From Jannaschia rubra (GTDB lineage Bacteria; Pseudomonadota; Alphaproteobacteria; Rhodobacterales; Rhodobacteraceae), in assembly GCF_001403735.1 (NCBI RefSeq), contig NZ_CXPG01000020.1, positions 733,416 through 797,415 on the forward strand: a DNA stretch of 64,000 nt. Direction: 5' to 3'. The position numbers and the translations under genes are program-made. Position 1 is the stretch's first letter, and each line of letters begins with the position of its first letter. Of the stretch, positions 7,563-15,635 are shown piece after piece. The notes under the pieces were generated by a model. It was not told the DNA's origin and ran no database searches. It saw nothing but the letters and a program-made list of their open reading frames with translations.

Positions 7563-7952
7563 TCAGTGAAGTCTGCTTGGCGAAGATGGTTCGTCTTCCT
7601 CGGCATCTTCCTCCGGAACGTAGGGCCGCGAGAACCCCTCCTTTAGCTCGTCCACCTTATCTCCGAGCGCGCCTAGAACGGTCCGGATTTCACCGCAGTC
7701 CCCGTCTGCATCCATGCTGTATAGTAGTGCATTGATCAGCCCGGCACCGTAGTGATGACCGTATTCCTCGACCAGGTGCTCGACCAGGCCAATCATCCGC
7801 AGTTGTTCCTCGCTGTATCCGCCGCCCTGACGGAGCTGCTCGACGGTACCGTTCTCGAGCGTCGCTCGTGGCATGACGAGGTTCAGCCGCACGACGTCGT
7901 GGATCGCGTTCTCGCCGTCGACATCGTACATTGAGGTCTCTTTGGTAAACAT
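7563..7952 (-). CDS. Hypothetical acidic protein, 129 aa
   Basis: Not recognised. The ATG at 7952 is preceded by GGAGAG at good spacing, so the longer ORF reading up to 8072 is discarded. The protein begins MFTKETSMYDVDGENAIHDVV, has a helical middle (EEQLRMIGLVEHLVEEYGHHYGAGLINALLYSMDADGD) and a very acidic tail (EEDAEEDE). No transmembrane segment or cysteine motif. Probably a cytosolic accessory protein of the satellite. Confidence 0.65.
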   Translation of the reverse strand: MFTKETSMYDVDGENAIHDVVRLNLVMPRATLENGTVEQLRQGGGYSEEQLRMIGLVEHLVEEYGHHYGAGLINALLYSMDADGDCGEIRTVLGALGDKVDELKEGFSRPYVPEEDAEEDEPSSPSRLH

Positions 7953-8149
7953 GGTTCTCTCCATATTATCACGGGGCCCCCAGCGGGGCGCCTGAGAGGA
8001 AAGTCCCAGAACGCGAGCGGCGGGTAACCTATTATTACGGCCCGCTCCTGCAAATAATGGTGTGGCCCGCAAGACACACTGAATGAGAGAGGCCGCGCAG
8101 ACGGATGGTCTGCACGGCCAATTTCGCAGTTTTTCGTGTTGTCAGCGGA

Positions 8150-8590
8150 TCAGGTAAGGTCAGCGCGAGCCGCCGCCACGTCGGCCTCGGTGGAGCCGCC
8201 CGTTGCGAGCGTGTGCGCCTCCTCGCGTGTGCGGATCATGGAGCGACCAATGTCGGTGTCGAGCGCCTTGCAGTAGGCCTGTTCGAACGTCTCGCCGTCA
8301 GCCTGCATCGACTTTGCGAGGGCGTCGAGCTGTGCGTCGACGCTCGCCATGTTGCGGATTGCCCGCTTCGTAACCGTGTCGTTCATGTCTTCATCCTTCT
8401 TTTCCATCTGAGCGGCGGCGCGAGCGGACTCGACCTCCTGTTCCAGTCGTTGAACGTGCGAGGCCAGTTCCAAGACCTCCTGTGCCTCGGCCTCGTCGCG
8501 CGCCAGGCGCCCAAGCGCGTCTTCCAGCTCCATGCGTTTGCCCTCCAGGCGGATCAGTTCCGCCACGTGGCGTTCGCCTTCCTTACTCAT
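8150..8590 (-). CDS. Coiled-coil hypothetical protein, 146 aa
   Basis: Mostly alpha-helical. A long coiled coil covers about residues 5-70 (heptad-like runs around RLEGKRMELEDALGRLARDEAEAQEVLELASHVQRLEQEVE, read in pieces), then a second helical part ending ADVAAARADLT. Its ATG overlaps the stop of the upstream coiled-coil gene by 4 bp, so the two are translationally coupled and may form a complex. Function unknown. In a satellite, coiled-coil pairs may be scaffolding, capsid-size or interference proteins, but nothing here proves that. Confidence 0.7.
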   Translation of the reverse strand: MSKEGERHVAELIRLEGKRMELEDALGRLARDEAEAQEVLELASHVQRLEQEVESARAAAQMEKKDEDMNDTVTKRAIRNMASVDAQLDALAKSMQADGETFEQAYCKALDTDIGRSMIRTREEAHTLATGGSTEADVAAARADLT

Positions 8591-9234
8591 TTTAGTGCCT
8601 CCAGTTCTTTGGCAGCTTGCGCCGCCAGGTGCTTCTGCGGTGACGCCGCCCTGAGCCGCAGCAGTTCCAAGTTCAGGCTCTCGGCGACACGGCCCTCGGC
8701 GTCGGTCAGGCTGATCGAGTGGCGGGCCTTGATCGGGGTGTCGACGCCCAGGGCGCGGGACAGCTCGCTGCCGCCCGCGGCGATCATGGCCTTAATAAGG
8801 GCCTCGCTGGCGCGGTTGTTGGTCAGCACGCGGTCGATGGGACCGACGTCGCCGCCCGCCGCAGCGGTCTGGCCTACTCCCTGGCGCACAGCTTCGCGGT
8901 AGGCGGACCAGTTCGTCGCGAGGTCGGTCAGTGCCCTGTCCACGGCCGCCGCCAGCTTGCGGCGGTCGCTGGCCGTGTCGATCGCACCCTGCACCTGACG
9001 GGTCCGCTTGGCGCGATCCTGGCTCGCCACCGCGTCGGCGGACCGGTCCTGCAGTTCCGCGATCGCGTCGTCCACGATCTGGATATGTTCGGCCAGTGCC
9101 GCGGCAGTGCCGCTGGGCTTCTTGCCCGTGATAAGAGCGTTGGTGGCCTCTGCGCGGGCCTTCTCTCGTTCTTCGACCAGGCGGGCACGCTCCGTACGCA
9201 GTTCCACCAGTCGTTTGTTCGGGTCGTCTGCCAT
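8587..9234 (-). CDS. Coiled-coil hypothetical protein, 215 aa
   Basis: Begins MADDPNKRLVELRTERARL from the ATG at 9234, which has a strong GAGAGGAG site in front. An earlier in-frame ATG at 9303 is unlikely. Residues 5-80 form a charged coiled coil with an interruption LITGKKPSGTAAAL. The remainder is helical, alanine-rich and ends with a run of leucine and alanine helices. It overlaps the next gene by 4 bp. No known domain recognised; see the 146-residue partner for the possible role. Confidence 0.7.
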   Translation of the reverse strand: MADDPNKRLVELRTERARLVEEREKARAEATNALITGKKPSGTAAALAEHIQIVDDAIAELQDRSADAVASQDRAKRTRQVQGAIDTASDRRKLAAAVDRALTDLATNWSAYREAVRQGVGQTAAAGGDVGPIDRVLTNNRASEALIKAMIAAGGSELSRALGVDTPIKARHSISLTDAEGRVAESLNLELLRLRAASPQKHLAAQAAKELEALK

Positions 9235-9431
9235 TCGTTGGCTCCTCTCACTGGCGTCGGAATTGGGTTGGTGGCGCCCGGCAGTTGGAGGACCGAGCGC
9301 CACCGGGGGCCGGACCTGAGGGAGGCAGGCCCGTCGCGGTCGTGAGGCCCGCTAACGCCAATCATTGAACCTCACCCGACGAGCATGTCGCGTCTCGGTG
9401 CCACGGGGGACCAGCGAGTGTCGGTCGGGCG

Positions 9432-9815
9432 TCAAGCGCTGGCGGCGTCGTCGCCGAGGAGATCGATTTCCATCTGCATCAGGAACTCGACTGGCGCACC
9501 CTCCGTGTTGAGAAACTGGCCCGGGTTGTCTTGGACGTCGCTGCGGTAGGAGTGCCAGCACCGGGCGTTCGAGCAGTCCACGCCCGCGTCGATGAACGCC
9601 CGCATCGCGGGACGCACCCAGCCACGAGGGAACTTCACACTCCCGTGGACATAATACATTGCGGCCAGCAACCGCGCGACGTTGGCCCGCATCGTCAGCC
9701 CCGGAAGTGGCGGGAGGTCCGCCACAGCCTCTTCGACCAGGGCGTCGGCCAGAAGCTGGGTCCTGGCGTACGTTAGGCGGGGCAGCTCGGGCGTCGGCCG
9801 CTCGGGGGCTTCCAT
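9432..9815 (-). CDS. Hypothetical protein, 127 aa
   Basis: Not recognised. Starts MEAPERPTPELPRLTYARTQ. A helical first half (LLADALVEEAVADL) is followed by a conserved-looking core with aromatic and cysteine residues (AAMYYVHGSVKFPRGWVRPA, then VDCSNARCWHSYRSD). It has its own upstream spacer of about 180 bp. Part of the leftward gene series of the satellite; function unknown. Confidence 0.6.
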   Translation of the reverse strand: MEAPERPTPELPRLTYARTQLLADALVEEAVADLPPLPGLTMRANVARLLAAMYYVHGSVKFPRGWVRPAMRAFIDAGVDCSNARCWHSYRSDVQDNPGQFLNTEGAPVEFLMQMEIDLLGDDAASA

Positions 9816-9996
9816 GGGCGATCCTCTCGGTGTCGGGGTGCGCGCATCGTGTCACGTGCGCCCGCGCCAGTAAGCCAACGAGGGCGTCCCGCCGACATTC
9901 AATCAGCGGGACGATCAGCCGAGAGGGCAATAAAGACAGGGACTTGTGGTCCAAGCCCGGAGCCGGGCACAGCTCCGGGCACAGTGAAGGGGCGGT

Positions 9997-10320
9997 TCAG
10001 CCGATGAAGATGCAGTTGCCGAGGCGCGCGACCTCGACCTTGCCGGGCGTGCCGCCGTTCTCCGCCTTGAGTTCGTTGAAGTGGACCTTCGCCGCCAGCA
10101 CCTTGAGCGCCTGAGCGGCGGAAACCATCAGGCTCTCGTTGATGTCGTAGCAGCGCGTGGGCTCGCCGTTCTCGGCGAACTCGGTCAGGACGGGCAAGTC
10201 GACGCGGAGGAAGAAGCGGACCTTACGGATGCGGGTGACGAGTTTCACGGCGTCGGTTGGGTCCAGGTACACCTTGAGGGTCTCGTCCTGCTCATTCAAG
10301 AGGGGCGCGTAGTCGGTCAT
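9997..10320 (-). CDS. Hypothetical protein, 107 aa
   Basis: Not recognised. Starts MTDYAPLLNEQDETLKVYLD and reads as a compact alpha/beta protein (DAVKLVTRIRKVRFFLRVDLPVLTEF, then SLMVSAAQALKVLAAKVHF). The upstream bases carry GGAGACCATC, a fair ribosome-binding site. It lies between unknown gene 9432-9815 and the 10555-10839 gene on the same strand. No motif suggests an activity. Confidence 0.6.
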   Translation of the reverse strand: MTDYAPLLNEQDETLKVYLDPTDAVKLVTRIRKVRFFLRVDLPVLTEFAENGEPTRCYDINESLMVSAAQALKVLAAKVHFNELKAENGGTPGKVEVARLGNCIFIG

Positions 10321-10554
10321 GGTGATGGTCTCCTTGTCTGATACGCCCTTTATGTCGGGTTGCGGGTTTCCCGCGAGCGGGCCGAACGACCGCGCTGGCT
10401 CACGAATTGCTACGTTAGGGATGGGCCAGCACCGCCCTGCCGATCATGGATCAGGGGGTGTCGGCCACGAGGGGTGAATCGGATCAGGGGCTTGGGACCG
10501 GGGCGGGACGACGCGCACAGTGCGGAGTACAGGGCGACCGTCCTCAGCCCCTCG

Positions 10555-10839
10555 TCAGGCCTCAAAGTACGCCGTGCCAGCGATCCAGTGCAGGAGGTCC
10601 CTGCGGGTCGCATCGTCCAGGTCGAGACGGGTTTCCACGGACCATTCGGCTTCGCCCCTCGTGGCCTTCGACTGCCAGGGCGTGGCCTCACGACCCTCGC
10701 GCATCTCGGCGATCAGGCCGTCGCTGGGATCGTGCAGGTATCCCGTCGCGACCCGCATCGTCTCGTACCCGTCCGCGAACTTGACCGTGGCCGTGCCACC
10801 GGCCCTGACTATCGTCACCTGGATCGCATCGTCACTCAT
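10555..10839 (-). CDS. Hypothetical protein, 94 aa
   Basis: Not recognised. The start at 10839 overlaps the stop of the upstream terminase-like gene by 8 bp, so the two are coupled. The ORF can be read upstream to 10920, but only in the shadow of that gene. It begins MSDDAIQVTIVRAGGTATVK and looks like a small beta-rich fold followed by a helix pair (DDATRRDLLHWIAGTAYFEA). The coupling suggests a function together with the terminase-like protein. Confidence 0.6.
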   Translation of the reverse strand: MSDDAIQVTIVRAGGTATVKFADGYETMRVATGYLHDPSDGLIAEMREGREATPWQSKATRGEAEWSVETRLDLDDATRRDLLHWIAGTAYFEA

Positions 10840-11407
10840 CGGACTGTCCCCCGGTCTCCTCTGGCGTCCCCTGGAGCACTTCGGCGTCCTCGATGCCGTG
10901 TCGACCGCCCGAGGCCTCATCGATCACCACCGAGCTCCGCTCGGCCCTCTGTGGCTGCACGAGCCTGGGCCTGGAAGGCAGGCCGTTGTTGACGGTCGTG
11001 TTGACCTGCAGGTTGGTTTGGGCGGGGCCGTCCACGTTCGGCACCCGCTTGTCGATCAGCTTCGAGAGGATGCGGGCGTCGACGTGCGAGACGTCCAGGA
11101 CCAGGACGGGCTCGAAGTCGTCGTTCAGCACGGGTTCGCCGTCCTCGTCGGTGGCCTGCTTCCAGCGACCGAGGCCCAACTCGCGGGCGGTGTCCATGAC
11201 GTCCTGGGTCAACTGGTCCTGGAAGATCGCCATGGCGATGTCCCACCCGCGCCTGAAGTCGTCGTCGCGGTGCTTCCAGTAGTAGACGTTCGGCCTGGGC
11301 AGCCCGAGCTGGGCGCACGCCACGGTCACGTTGCCGACCTCGACCAGGCGTTCCAGGAAGGCGCGCTTGAACTCGGGCGACGGCTCGCTGGCGTGCGGGT
11401 GCATCAT
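10832..11407 (-). CDS. Terminase small-subunit-like HTH protein
   Basis: About 191 residues from the ATG at 11407 (a second ATG at 11404). The N-terminus EFKRAFLERLVEVGNVTVAC followed by AQLGLPRPNVYYWKHRDDDF is a helix-turn-helix of the kind found in small terminase subunits and phBC6A51-like phage DNA-packaging proteins. A helical middle (FRRGWDIAMAIFQDQLTQDV) and a beta-rich region with VSHVDARILSKLIDKRVPNV follow, as in that family. A satellite terS would redirect the helper phage's large terminase to satellite DNA. No large subunit is present in the element. The long N-terminal extension of the ORF (to 11845) covers the origin region and is discarded. Confidence 0.6.
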   Translation of the reverse strand: MMHPHASEPSPEFKRAFLERLVEVGNVTVACAQLGLPRPNVYYWKHRDDDFRRGWDIAMAIFQDQLTQDVMDTARELGLGRWKQATDEDGEPVLNDDFEPVLVLDVSHVDARILSKLIDKRVPNVDGPAQTNLQVNTTVNNGLPSRPRLVQPQRAERSSVVIDEASGGRHGIEDAEVLQGTPEETGGQSDE

Positions 11408-11983
11408 CCCCGTCGATGCCCGAGGGCCCGCCGCTGGTGCGCTGTGGTGTCGAAGCTGGCTCAATTCGTGCCCTCCCGCTGTGTCCGTTGCTGTGCTCGG
11501 GACGCCCCTCGAGCGCCAAGCCCCTGATCCCGTTTGCCTTCCCGTCCCGACGCCCCCTGATCCTAAATCAGAGGGGCAGTGTTCAAGCAGGGCGAACAGG
11601 GGCGGCTCGCCATGTGCGCGAGGCGTCCTCGCTCTCTCGGGATACGATGTCGCGTTCACCCAGCACGGGAAACCAGCGTTGCATGGCGGGGAATGTGGGC
11701 CTCTGCCCTCCATCCAAGCGGGTAGCCTGACCGGCCGAATAAGGGCGGACAAGCGGACAAGGGCGGACAGCCCTTCGAGCTTATAAGGAAAAAGAAATAC
11801 ACACTGACAGAATAATACTGAATTAAATTTCGCGTATAATGCCAAAAGCCCGTCCGCCCTTGTCCGCTTGTCCGCCCTTATTGCATTTTTCCAGTTAGTG
11901 GACGCCCCGTCCCCGCCCTTGGAAGACGGGGAGAGGCTGTTATATCACCGAAATCGGCGCATCACCGAAAAAGCGATGCTCGT
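11408..11983. other. Non-coding region holding the candidate origin
   Basis: A 576-bp gap between the PrimPol-helicase and the terminase-like gene. Besides the inverted iterons (listed separately) it contains an imperfect hairpin at about 11551-11579 (GCCCC..TGAT/ATCA..GGGGC), which could end transcription coming from the right. No credible gene. Confidence 0.6.
11738..11882. other. Candidate replication origin: inverted iterons around an AT-rich core
   Basis: Two perfect 31-nt inverted arms, 11738-11768 and 11852-11882, flank 83 bp (11769-11851) that is strikingly AT-rich for this genome. Each arm is built from the unit GCGGACAA, twice in tandem, then GGGCGGAC. Paired iteron sets flanking an AT-rich stretch next to the rep gene are the known layout of PICI (SaPI) origins and resemble the P4 ori/crr repeats bound by the alpha protein. 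Here the PrimPol-helicase gene ends about 100 bp away. Read directly for the repeat; the origin role is inferred. Confidence 0.75.
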
Positions 11984-14422
11984 TCAGCTTGAACTCGACC
12001 GTGCCGCCCACTCGGTTCTGGCCGCCTCGATGATCTCCTTCATCACCGCAGGCCTCTCGCGCTTCACCCGCAGCACGTCCCACGCGCCTCTACGGGCTAT
12101 CACGACGGTGTCCTTCTCGTTGCCGCTCGAACCCCGCTTGTTGAACCGCCGCGAGGTCACGGCGCCACCGGCCTCGTCGATCACAAACTTGAGGTTCGCG
12201 GGGAACCCGTCACAGGTCTCCTCAAGATGGGCCCAGACGTCCGACAGGCCGATCAGGTCGGCAGGCCATGCCTCGAACAGGACCTTGAGCTCGCGATGCT
12301 CCTCCTTCTCCAGGAACTCGACCACCGACCTCTTGGCGTCGGTCATCGGCGCCGGTAGCCCCGGGTTGAAGGCCGATATGTCACGCTCCCTCAACAGCCG
12401 CGCGACGGATGCGATGAACGCGGGGTCGCGCCGCGTCTCGTACAGGTCCCCGTAATAGGAGGGTTCCCGCACCTTCTCGGGGTTGTAGGCCACGCGGATG
12501 CGCCGGTCCCGGTCGTCGATCGGCAGGGCGTCCATGAAGTTCGAGAACATCAGGAACCGGCAGCAGTTGTACTGGACCGACTTGAGGCCGAACTTGGGGT
12601 TAATCTCGCGGTGCTCCTCGGTGATGACCTTCTGTAGCTTGTTGGCCTTGCGATAGCGGTCGGAGCCGGAGCCCTCCCTAGTCTCGTCCACGACGAGGAG
12701 CAGCTTCTCGGACAGCCGTTCGTTGAAGCTGCTGCCCAGGACTTCGCCGAGGTCCACGCCCAGGGCGACGTGGCCAGCCAGGACGCGGGCGAGAACCGAG
12801 GCGATCCAGTTCCGACCCACGCCACGCTTCGACGTAATCATCAGCCACGCCGTGTGCGGCAGGACGCCGGGGTTCTGGACGATGTGGGCGATCCAGTCCA
12901 GGAAGTCGTCGGCGTCGTCTCCGTCAGGTAGGAGCCACCTGACGTGGTCCTCGAACTTCGCCGCCCTGTCATGCCAGTCCTCCGGGGCCTTCGGGAGGGC
13001 GGGCGTCTTCCACACGTTGACGGCGTCGCCCCGGCCCTCGGGTGGTGGGCAGATGGTCTTGCGACCGGGCGCCCAGGTCATCACGTCGACGGTCTTACGG
13101 TCGCCCGCCTTGTCACCCACCCAGACGTTCACCACGCGCACCTCCTTCGGCTTCGGGGGACGGCCGCGTCTCTTGGGCGTGTCGACCCCGTTCGGCTTTT
13201 CGTCGTTGCGGTCGGCTTCGGGCGTCTCCTGCTCCAGGGTCATACGGCTGCCGGCGAAGTGCACGGCGGCGAGCTCGACCGACTTCCACGCCCGACCACT
13301 CTTTAGGTCCACGACGCCACCGGCGGCGCTCACGTAGACGAGGTCTTCCTTGGCCGACGCGAGGTCGATCCGGCGCACGCTGAGCCGTGAACGCCTGTTC
13401 GTCTCCCCGATGGCCATGTCCTCCCGCCGCTCCTTCGCGGCGAGTGCGGTCAGCGCGCCGTCGGGCAGGCCCCCAGGGTCCAGGTCCTCGAAGTCGTCGG
13501 CGGCGGGTGGCCGGGGTATGTGGTCGCCGTGACCAGCGTCCCGCATGATCTTGTGGAGCGTGCGGTAGGTGACCCTATTGCCGTCGTCATTGTCGGCGTG
13601 GAGGCTGTCCCATCTGAGCCCGATCAGGCCGCCGTGGTCCGCATACTCGGGGTCGCGGGTGCACCACTCCACGAACTCCTCGCGGCCGTCGCCCGCAGTC
13701 GCATGGTGACATGCCTGCATGAGCGTCAGCCACCGGTCATGGTCGCGGAAGTCCTCGGGGTCCAGATAGTCCAGCATCTCGGCCAGCTCCTCTTGGTCGT
13801 GCTCGCCACCGCCGGACGCGGCGCTCCCGGTCGGTCTTCGGATCAGGTCGACCAGGGCCTTGGGCGCCGGATCGGCTCCGAACGCGTCGAGCTCGGGCGC
13901 ACCCACCTTCCAGAGGTATGGCTTCAGCGTGTCGGGATGGATCGACCCAGGCGCGACCATCTGGCGCCCGAGCGTCTTGAACTCGACGCCAGGGTATTGG
14001 TCGTTGAGGCTGTCACGGGTGGACACTTCGTCTGGCTTCGTCATGTAGACGTGCAGCCCACCCGAACCCGTCTCGACCGTCGGATACAGGTCCGGGTTCA
14101 TGCCGGTCCAGAGGACCAGTTCCACAAACGGGTTGACCGCTGATGCGAGGGTCTGGCCGTCGGGGAAGGCCCTTGGGTCCACGTCCAGGACCAGTTCACC
14201 GGCGCGAAGGCGCACGCCGACGTTGTCGCCAGCTTCCATGTGCGTGACCTGGTCTGCGGATTTGTAGGGCTTCTTCGTCCAGTTGCCGTGCACAGGAGAC
14301 TTGCCGCGCTTGCGGCGTTTGCCCTTGAACTCGTCCTCGTGGGCGTAGTTGTGCAACGGAATGAGCTGGTAGCCCGCAGCGAGCAGCGGCGCCAGTTGTG
14401 ACGCGTCTGGGTTCTTTGTCAT
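11984..14422 (-). CDS. PrimPol-helicase replication protein
   Basis: An 812-residue protein. The N-terminal third is a bifunctional primase-polymerase domain with the catalytic pair in LVLDVDP (Asp80, Asp82) and the GSGGLHVY motif (His124). The C-terminal half is a DUF5906-type superfamily 3 helicase with a Walker A variant KRGVGRNW (residues 532-539) and Walker B LLLVVDE. The chosen ATG at 14422 lies 1 bp past the stop of the upstream HTH gene. It is probably the satellite's own replication initiator, acting at the iterons at 11738-11882. Walker A has Arg where Lys is usual (GVGRN), a substitution known in this family. Confidence 0.88.
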   Translation of the reverse strand: MTKNPDASQLAPLLAAGYQLIPLHNYAHEDEFKGKRRKRGKSPVHGNWTKKPYKSADQVTHMEAGDNVGVRLRAGELVLDVDPRAFPDGQTLASAVNPFVELVLWTGMNPDLYPTVETGSGGLHVYMTKPDEVSTRDSLNDQYPGVEFKTLGRQMVAPGSIHPDTLKPYLWKVGAPELDAFGADPAPKALVDLIRRPTGSAASGGGEHDQEELAEMLDYLDPEDFRDHDRWLTLMQACHHATAGDGREEFVEWCTRDPEYADHGGLIGLRWDSLHADNDDGNRVTYRTLHKIMRDAGHGDHIPRPPAADDFEDLDPGGLPDGALTALAAKERREDMAIGETNRRSRLSVRRIDLASAKEDLVYVSAAGGVVDLKSGRAWKSVELAAVHFAGSRMTLEQETPEADRNDEKPNGVDTPKRRGRPPKPKEVRVVNVWVGDKAGDRKTVDVMTWAPGRKTICPPPEGRGDAVNVWKTPALPKAPEDWHDRAAKFEDHVRWLLPDGDDADDFLDWIAHIVQNPGVLPHTAWLMITSKRGVGRNWIASVLARVLAGHVALGVDLGEVLGSSFNERLSEKLLLVVDETREGSGSDRYRKANKLQKVITEEHREINPKFGLKSVQYNCCRFLMFSNFMDALPIDDRDRRIRVAYNPEKVREPSYYGDLYETRRDPAFIASVARLLRERDISAFNPGLPAPMTDAKRSVVEFLEKEEHRELKVLFEAWPADLIGLSDVWAHLEETCDGFPANLKFVIDEAGGAVTSRRFNKRGSSGNEKDTVVIARRGAWDVLRVKRERPAVMKEIIEAARTEWAARSSSS

Positions 14423-14423
14423 G

Positions 14424-14687
14424 TTAGCCCCGCCGGTTTGCGACGTAGGCCTCAACAGCCGCCTTCGTGTAGAAGACCTCGCGGCCGATCTTCACGAACT
14501 CGGGGCCGAGTGCGTCACGACCCTTGGTCCGACGGCTGCGGTATTGTGCCAGCACGGTGACCGGGTGCCCGGTCATATCGGAGACCTGCTTGGGGTTCAG
14601 AAGGTCGGGACTCAGGAACGACGGTACGTTCGGCGCCGCCTCTGCGGCATACTTGTGTTCAGTCACGGGTCTAGTGTCCTCTTGCAT
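14424..14687 (-). CDS. Small HTH protein, AlpA/MerR-like
   Basis: An 87-residue protein whose C-terminal 55 residues form a helix-turn-helix: LLNPKQVSDMTGHPVTVLAQ, then GPEFVKIGREVFYTKAAVEA. The VKIGREVFY wing is typical of the AlpA/HTH_17 group that reads prophage and satellite promoters or acts as excisionase. It is followed by the PrimPol-helicase after a single base, so both are on one transcript. It is probably a regulator of replication genes. Confidence 0.75.
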   Translation of the reverse strand: MQEDTRPVTEHKYAAEAAPNVPSFLSPDLLNPKQVSDMTGHPVTVLAQYRSRRTKGRDALGPEFVKIGREVFYTKAAVEAYVANRRG

Positions 14688-14807
14688 GTGGCTTATCAGA
14701 GCCGGCCGTCGATTGGTCCCGACGGTCGGCTCACTCTCTATGAAACATTAGCGCGAGACGGTCGTGCCGCATGCCTGCGAGGGTCGACCGGCGCAAAGTG
14801 CTGGCTG

Positions 14808-15230
14808 TTAGTCCCAGCCCCGCTTCCGCGCGGCGTCCCGCATCTTCATCTCGATGTCGCGCCAGAGCTTCGGTTCCCGGCGCTTGGCCTCCTCGACCAA
14901 GTCCGGGTTGTCCCAGAAGTCCGCGTTGTCGGGTGCTGACGTCAGGGCGTCCATCGCCGAGCCAAGGTGCACCTTGAACTTATCCGCTGCCTCGGTCCGA
15001 ATATCGAGCGGGAATACGCCCGCGACCTTCGCCAGCGCGACAAGGCACGCGTCATCGAAGCCGTTGAAGCCGACGCGGTGGCAGGCCTCCACGGCCGCCT
15101 CGATCCGGCCCATCGCCCTCAGCTCGGGGACGCATTCCAGCATTTCGAACGCCAGCTCCTGGCGCCGCTCCTCCTCGGAAAAATCGGGGTCCGCGCTGCG
15201 ACGCTGCTTGAACTTGTACACCCCATTCAT
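14808..15230 (-). CDS. Hypothetical protein, 140 aa
   Basis: Not recognised. The ATG at 15230 overlaps the AlpA-like stop by 4 bp. It begins MNGVYKFKQRRSADPDFSEE and is helical and charged throughout, with a short cysteine-containing middle (FNGFDDACLVALAKVAGVFP). Being coupled to the AlpA-like gene and upstream of the second HTH and primase genes, it belongs to the early regulatory operon of the satellite. Confidence 0.65.
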   Translation of the reverse strand: MNGVYKFKQRRSADPDFSEEERRQELAFEMLECVPELRAMGRIEAAVEACHRVGFNGFDDACLVALAKVAGVFPLDIRTEAADKFKVHLGSAMDALTSAPDNADFWDNPDLVEEAKRREPKLWRDIEMKMRDAARKRGWD

Positions 15231-15427
15231 GCCGCGCCCTCCAGCATGAAGGCGTCGATGTCGTCCCGGTGGTAGCGAACGATCCGCCCGACGGTGCGGT
15301 AGCGGGGACCGGTGCCCATGCTGCGCCAATTGGCGAGAGTCCCAGCGGACACGCTGAGATAGGCGGCGGCCTGCTCGGTGGTCAGCCAAGGGCTGGTGAA
15401 TATCTGGGGTTCCGCTGCGGCGGCCAT
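15227..15427 (-). CDS. AlpA-like HTH_17 regulator/excisionase
   Basis: A 66-residue protein: TEQAAAYLSVSAGTLANWRS, then MGTGPRYRTVGRIVRYHRDD and IDAFMLEGA, a near-textbook HTH_17 (excisionase/AlpA) fold. Such proteins activate integrase and excision or early genes in P4-like satellites. It has a GAGGAGATG site, and just upstream of this is the 7-bp hairpin at 15444-15460. It begins the leftward early operon, 208 bp from the integrase's 3' end. Confidence 0.85.
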   Translation of the reverse strand: MAAAAEPQIFTSPWLTTEQAAAYLSVSAGTLANWRSMGTGPRYRTVGRIVRYHRDDIDAFMLEGAA

Positions 15428-15443
15428 GACACATCTCCTCGTT

Positions 15444-15460
15444 CGGACGCCGTGCGTCCG
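15444..15460 (-). promoter_or_regulatory. Palindrome upstream of the AlpA-like gene
   Basis: CGGACGC-CGT-GCGTCCG, a perfect 7-bp inverted repeat located right before the ribosome-binding site of the gene at 15427. It could be an operator bound by the AlpA-like protein, or a small leader hairpin. Confidence 0.4.
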
Positions 15461-15635
15461 TTAGGGGGGTTGTGCCGTTTATCTATCTATCACTACCTGG
15501 GGCGCCCTCAGCCGGCGGCATCGTTTGAACCGACAGGACCCTACGGCCCAGGATGCGCCCGGGCAGTTTTATGATCTCAGGTTATCGAGTATGGACCAAA
15601 ATGGTTACCAGCGTCTTACCGATGCGCACCATCGT

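Noticed and set aside
11408..11845. N-terminal extension of the terminase-like ORF
   Set aside because: It would run through the iterons and AT-rich core and has no coding character.
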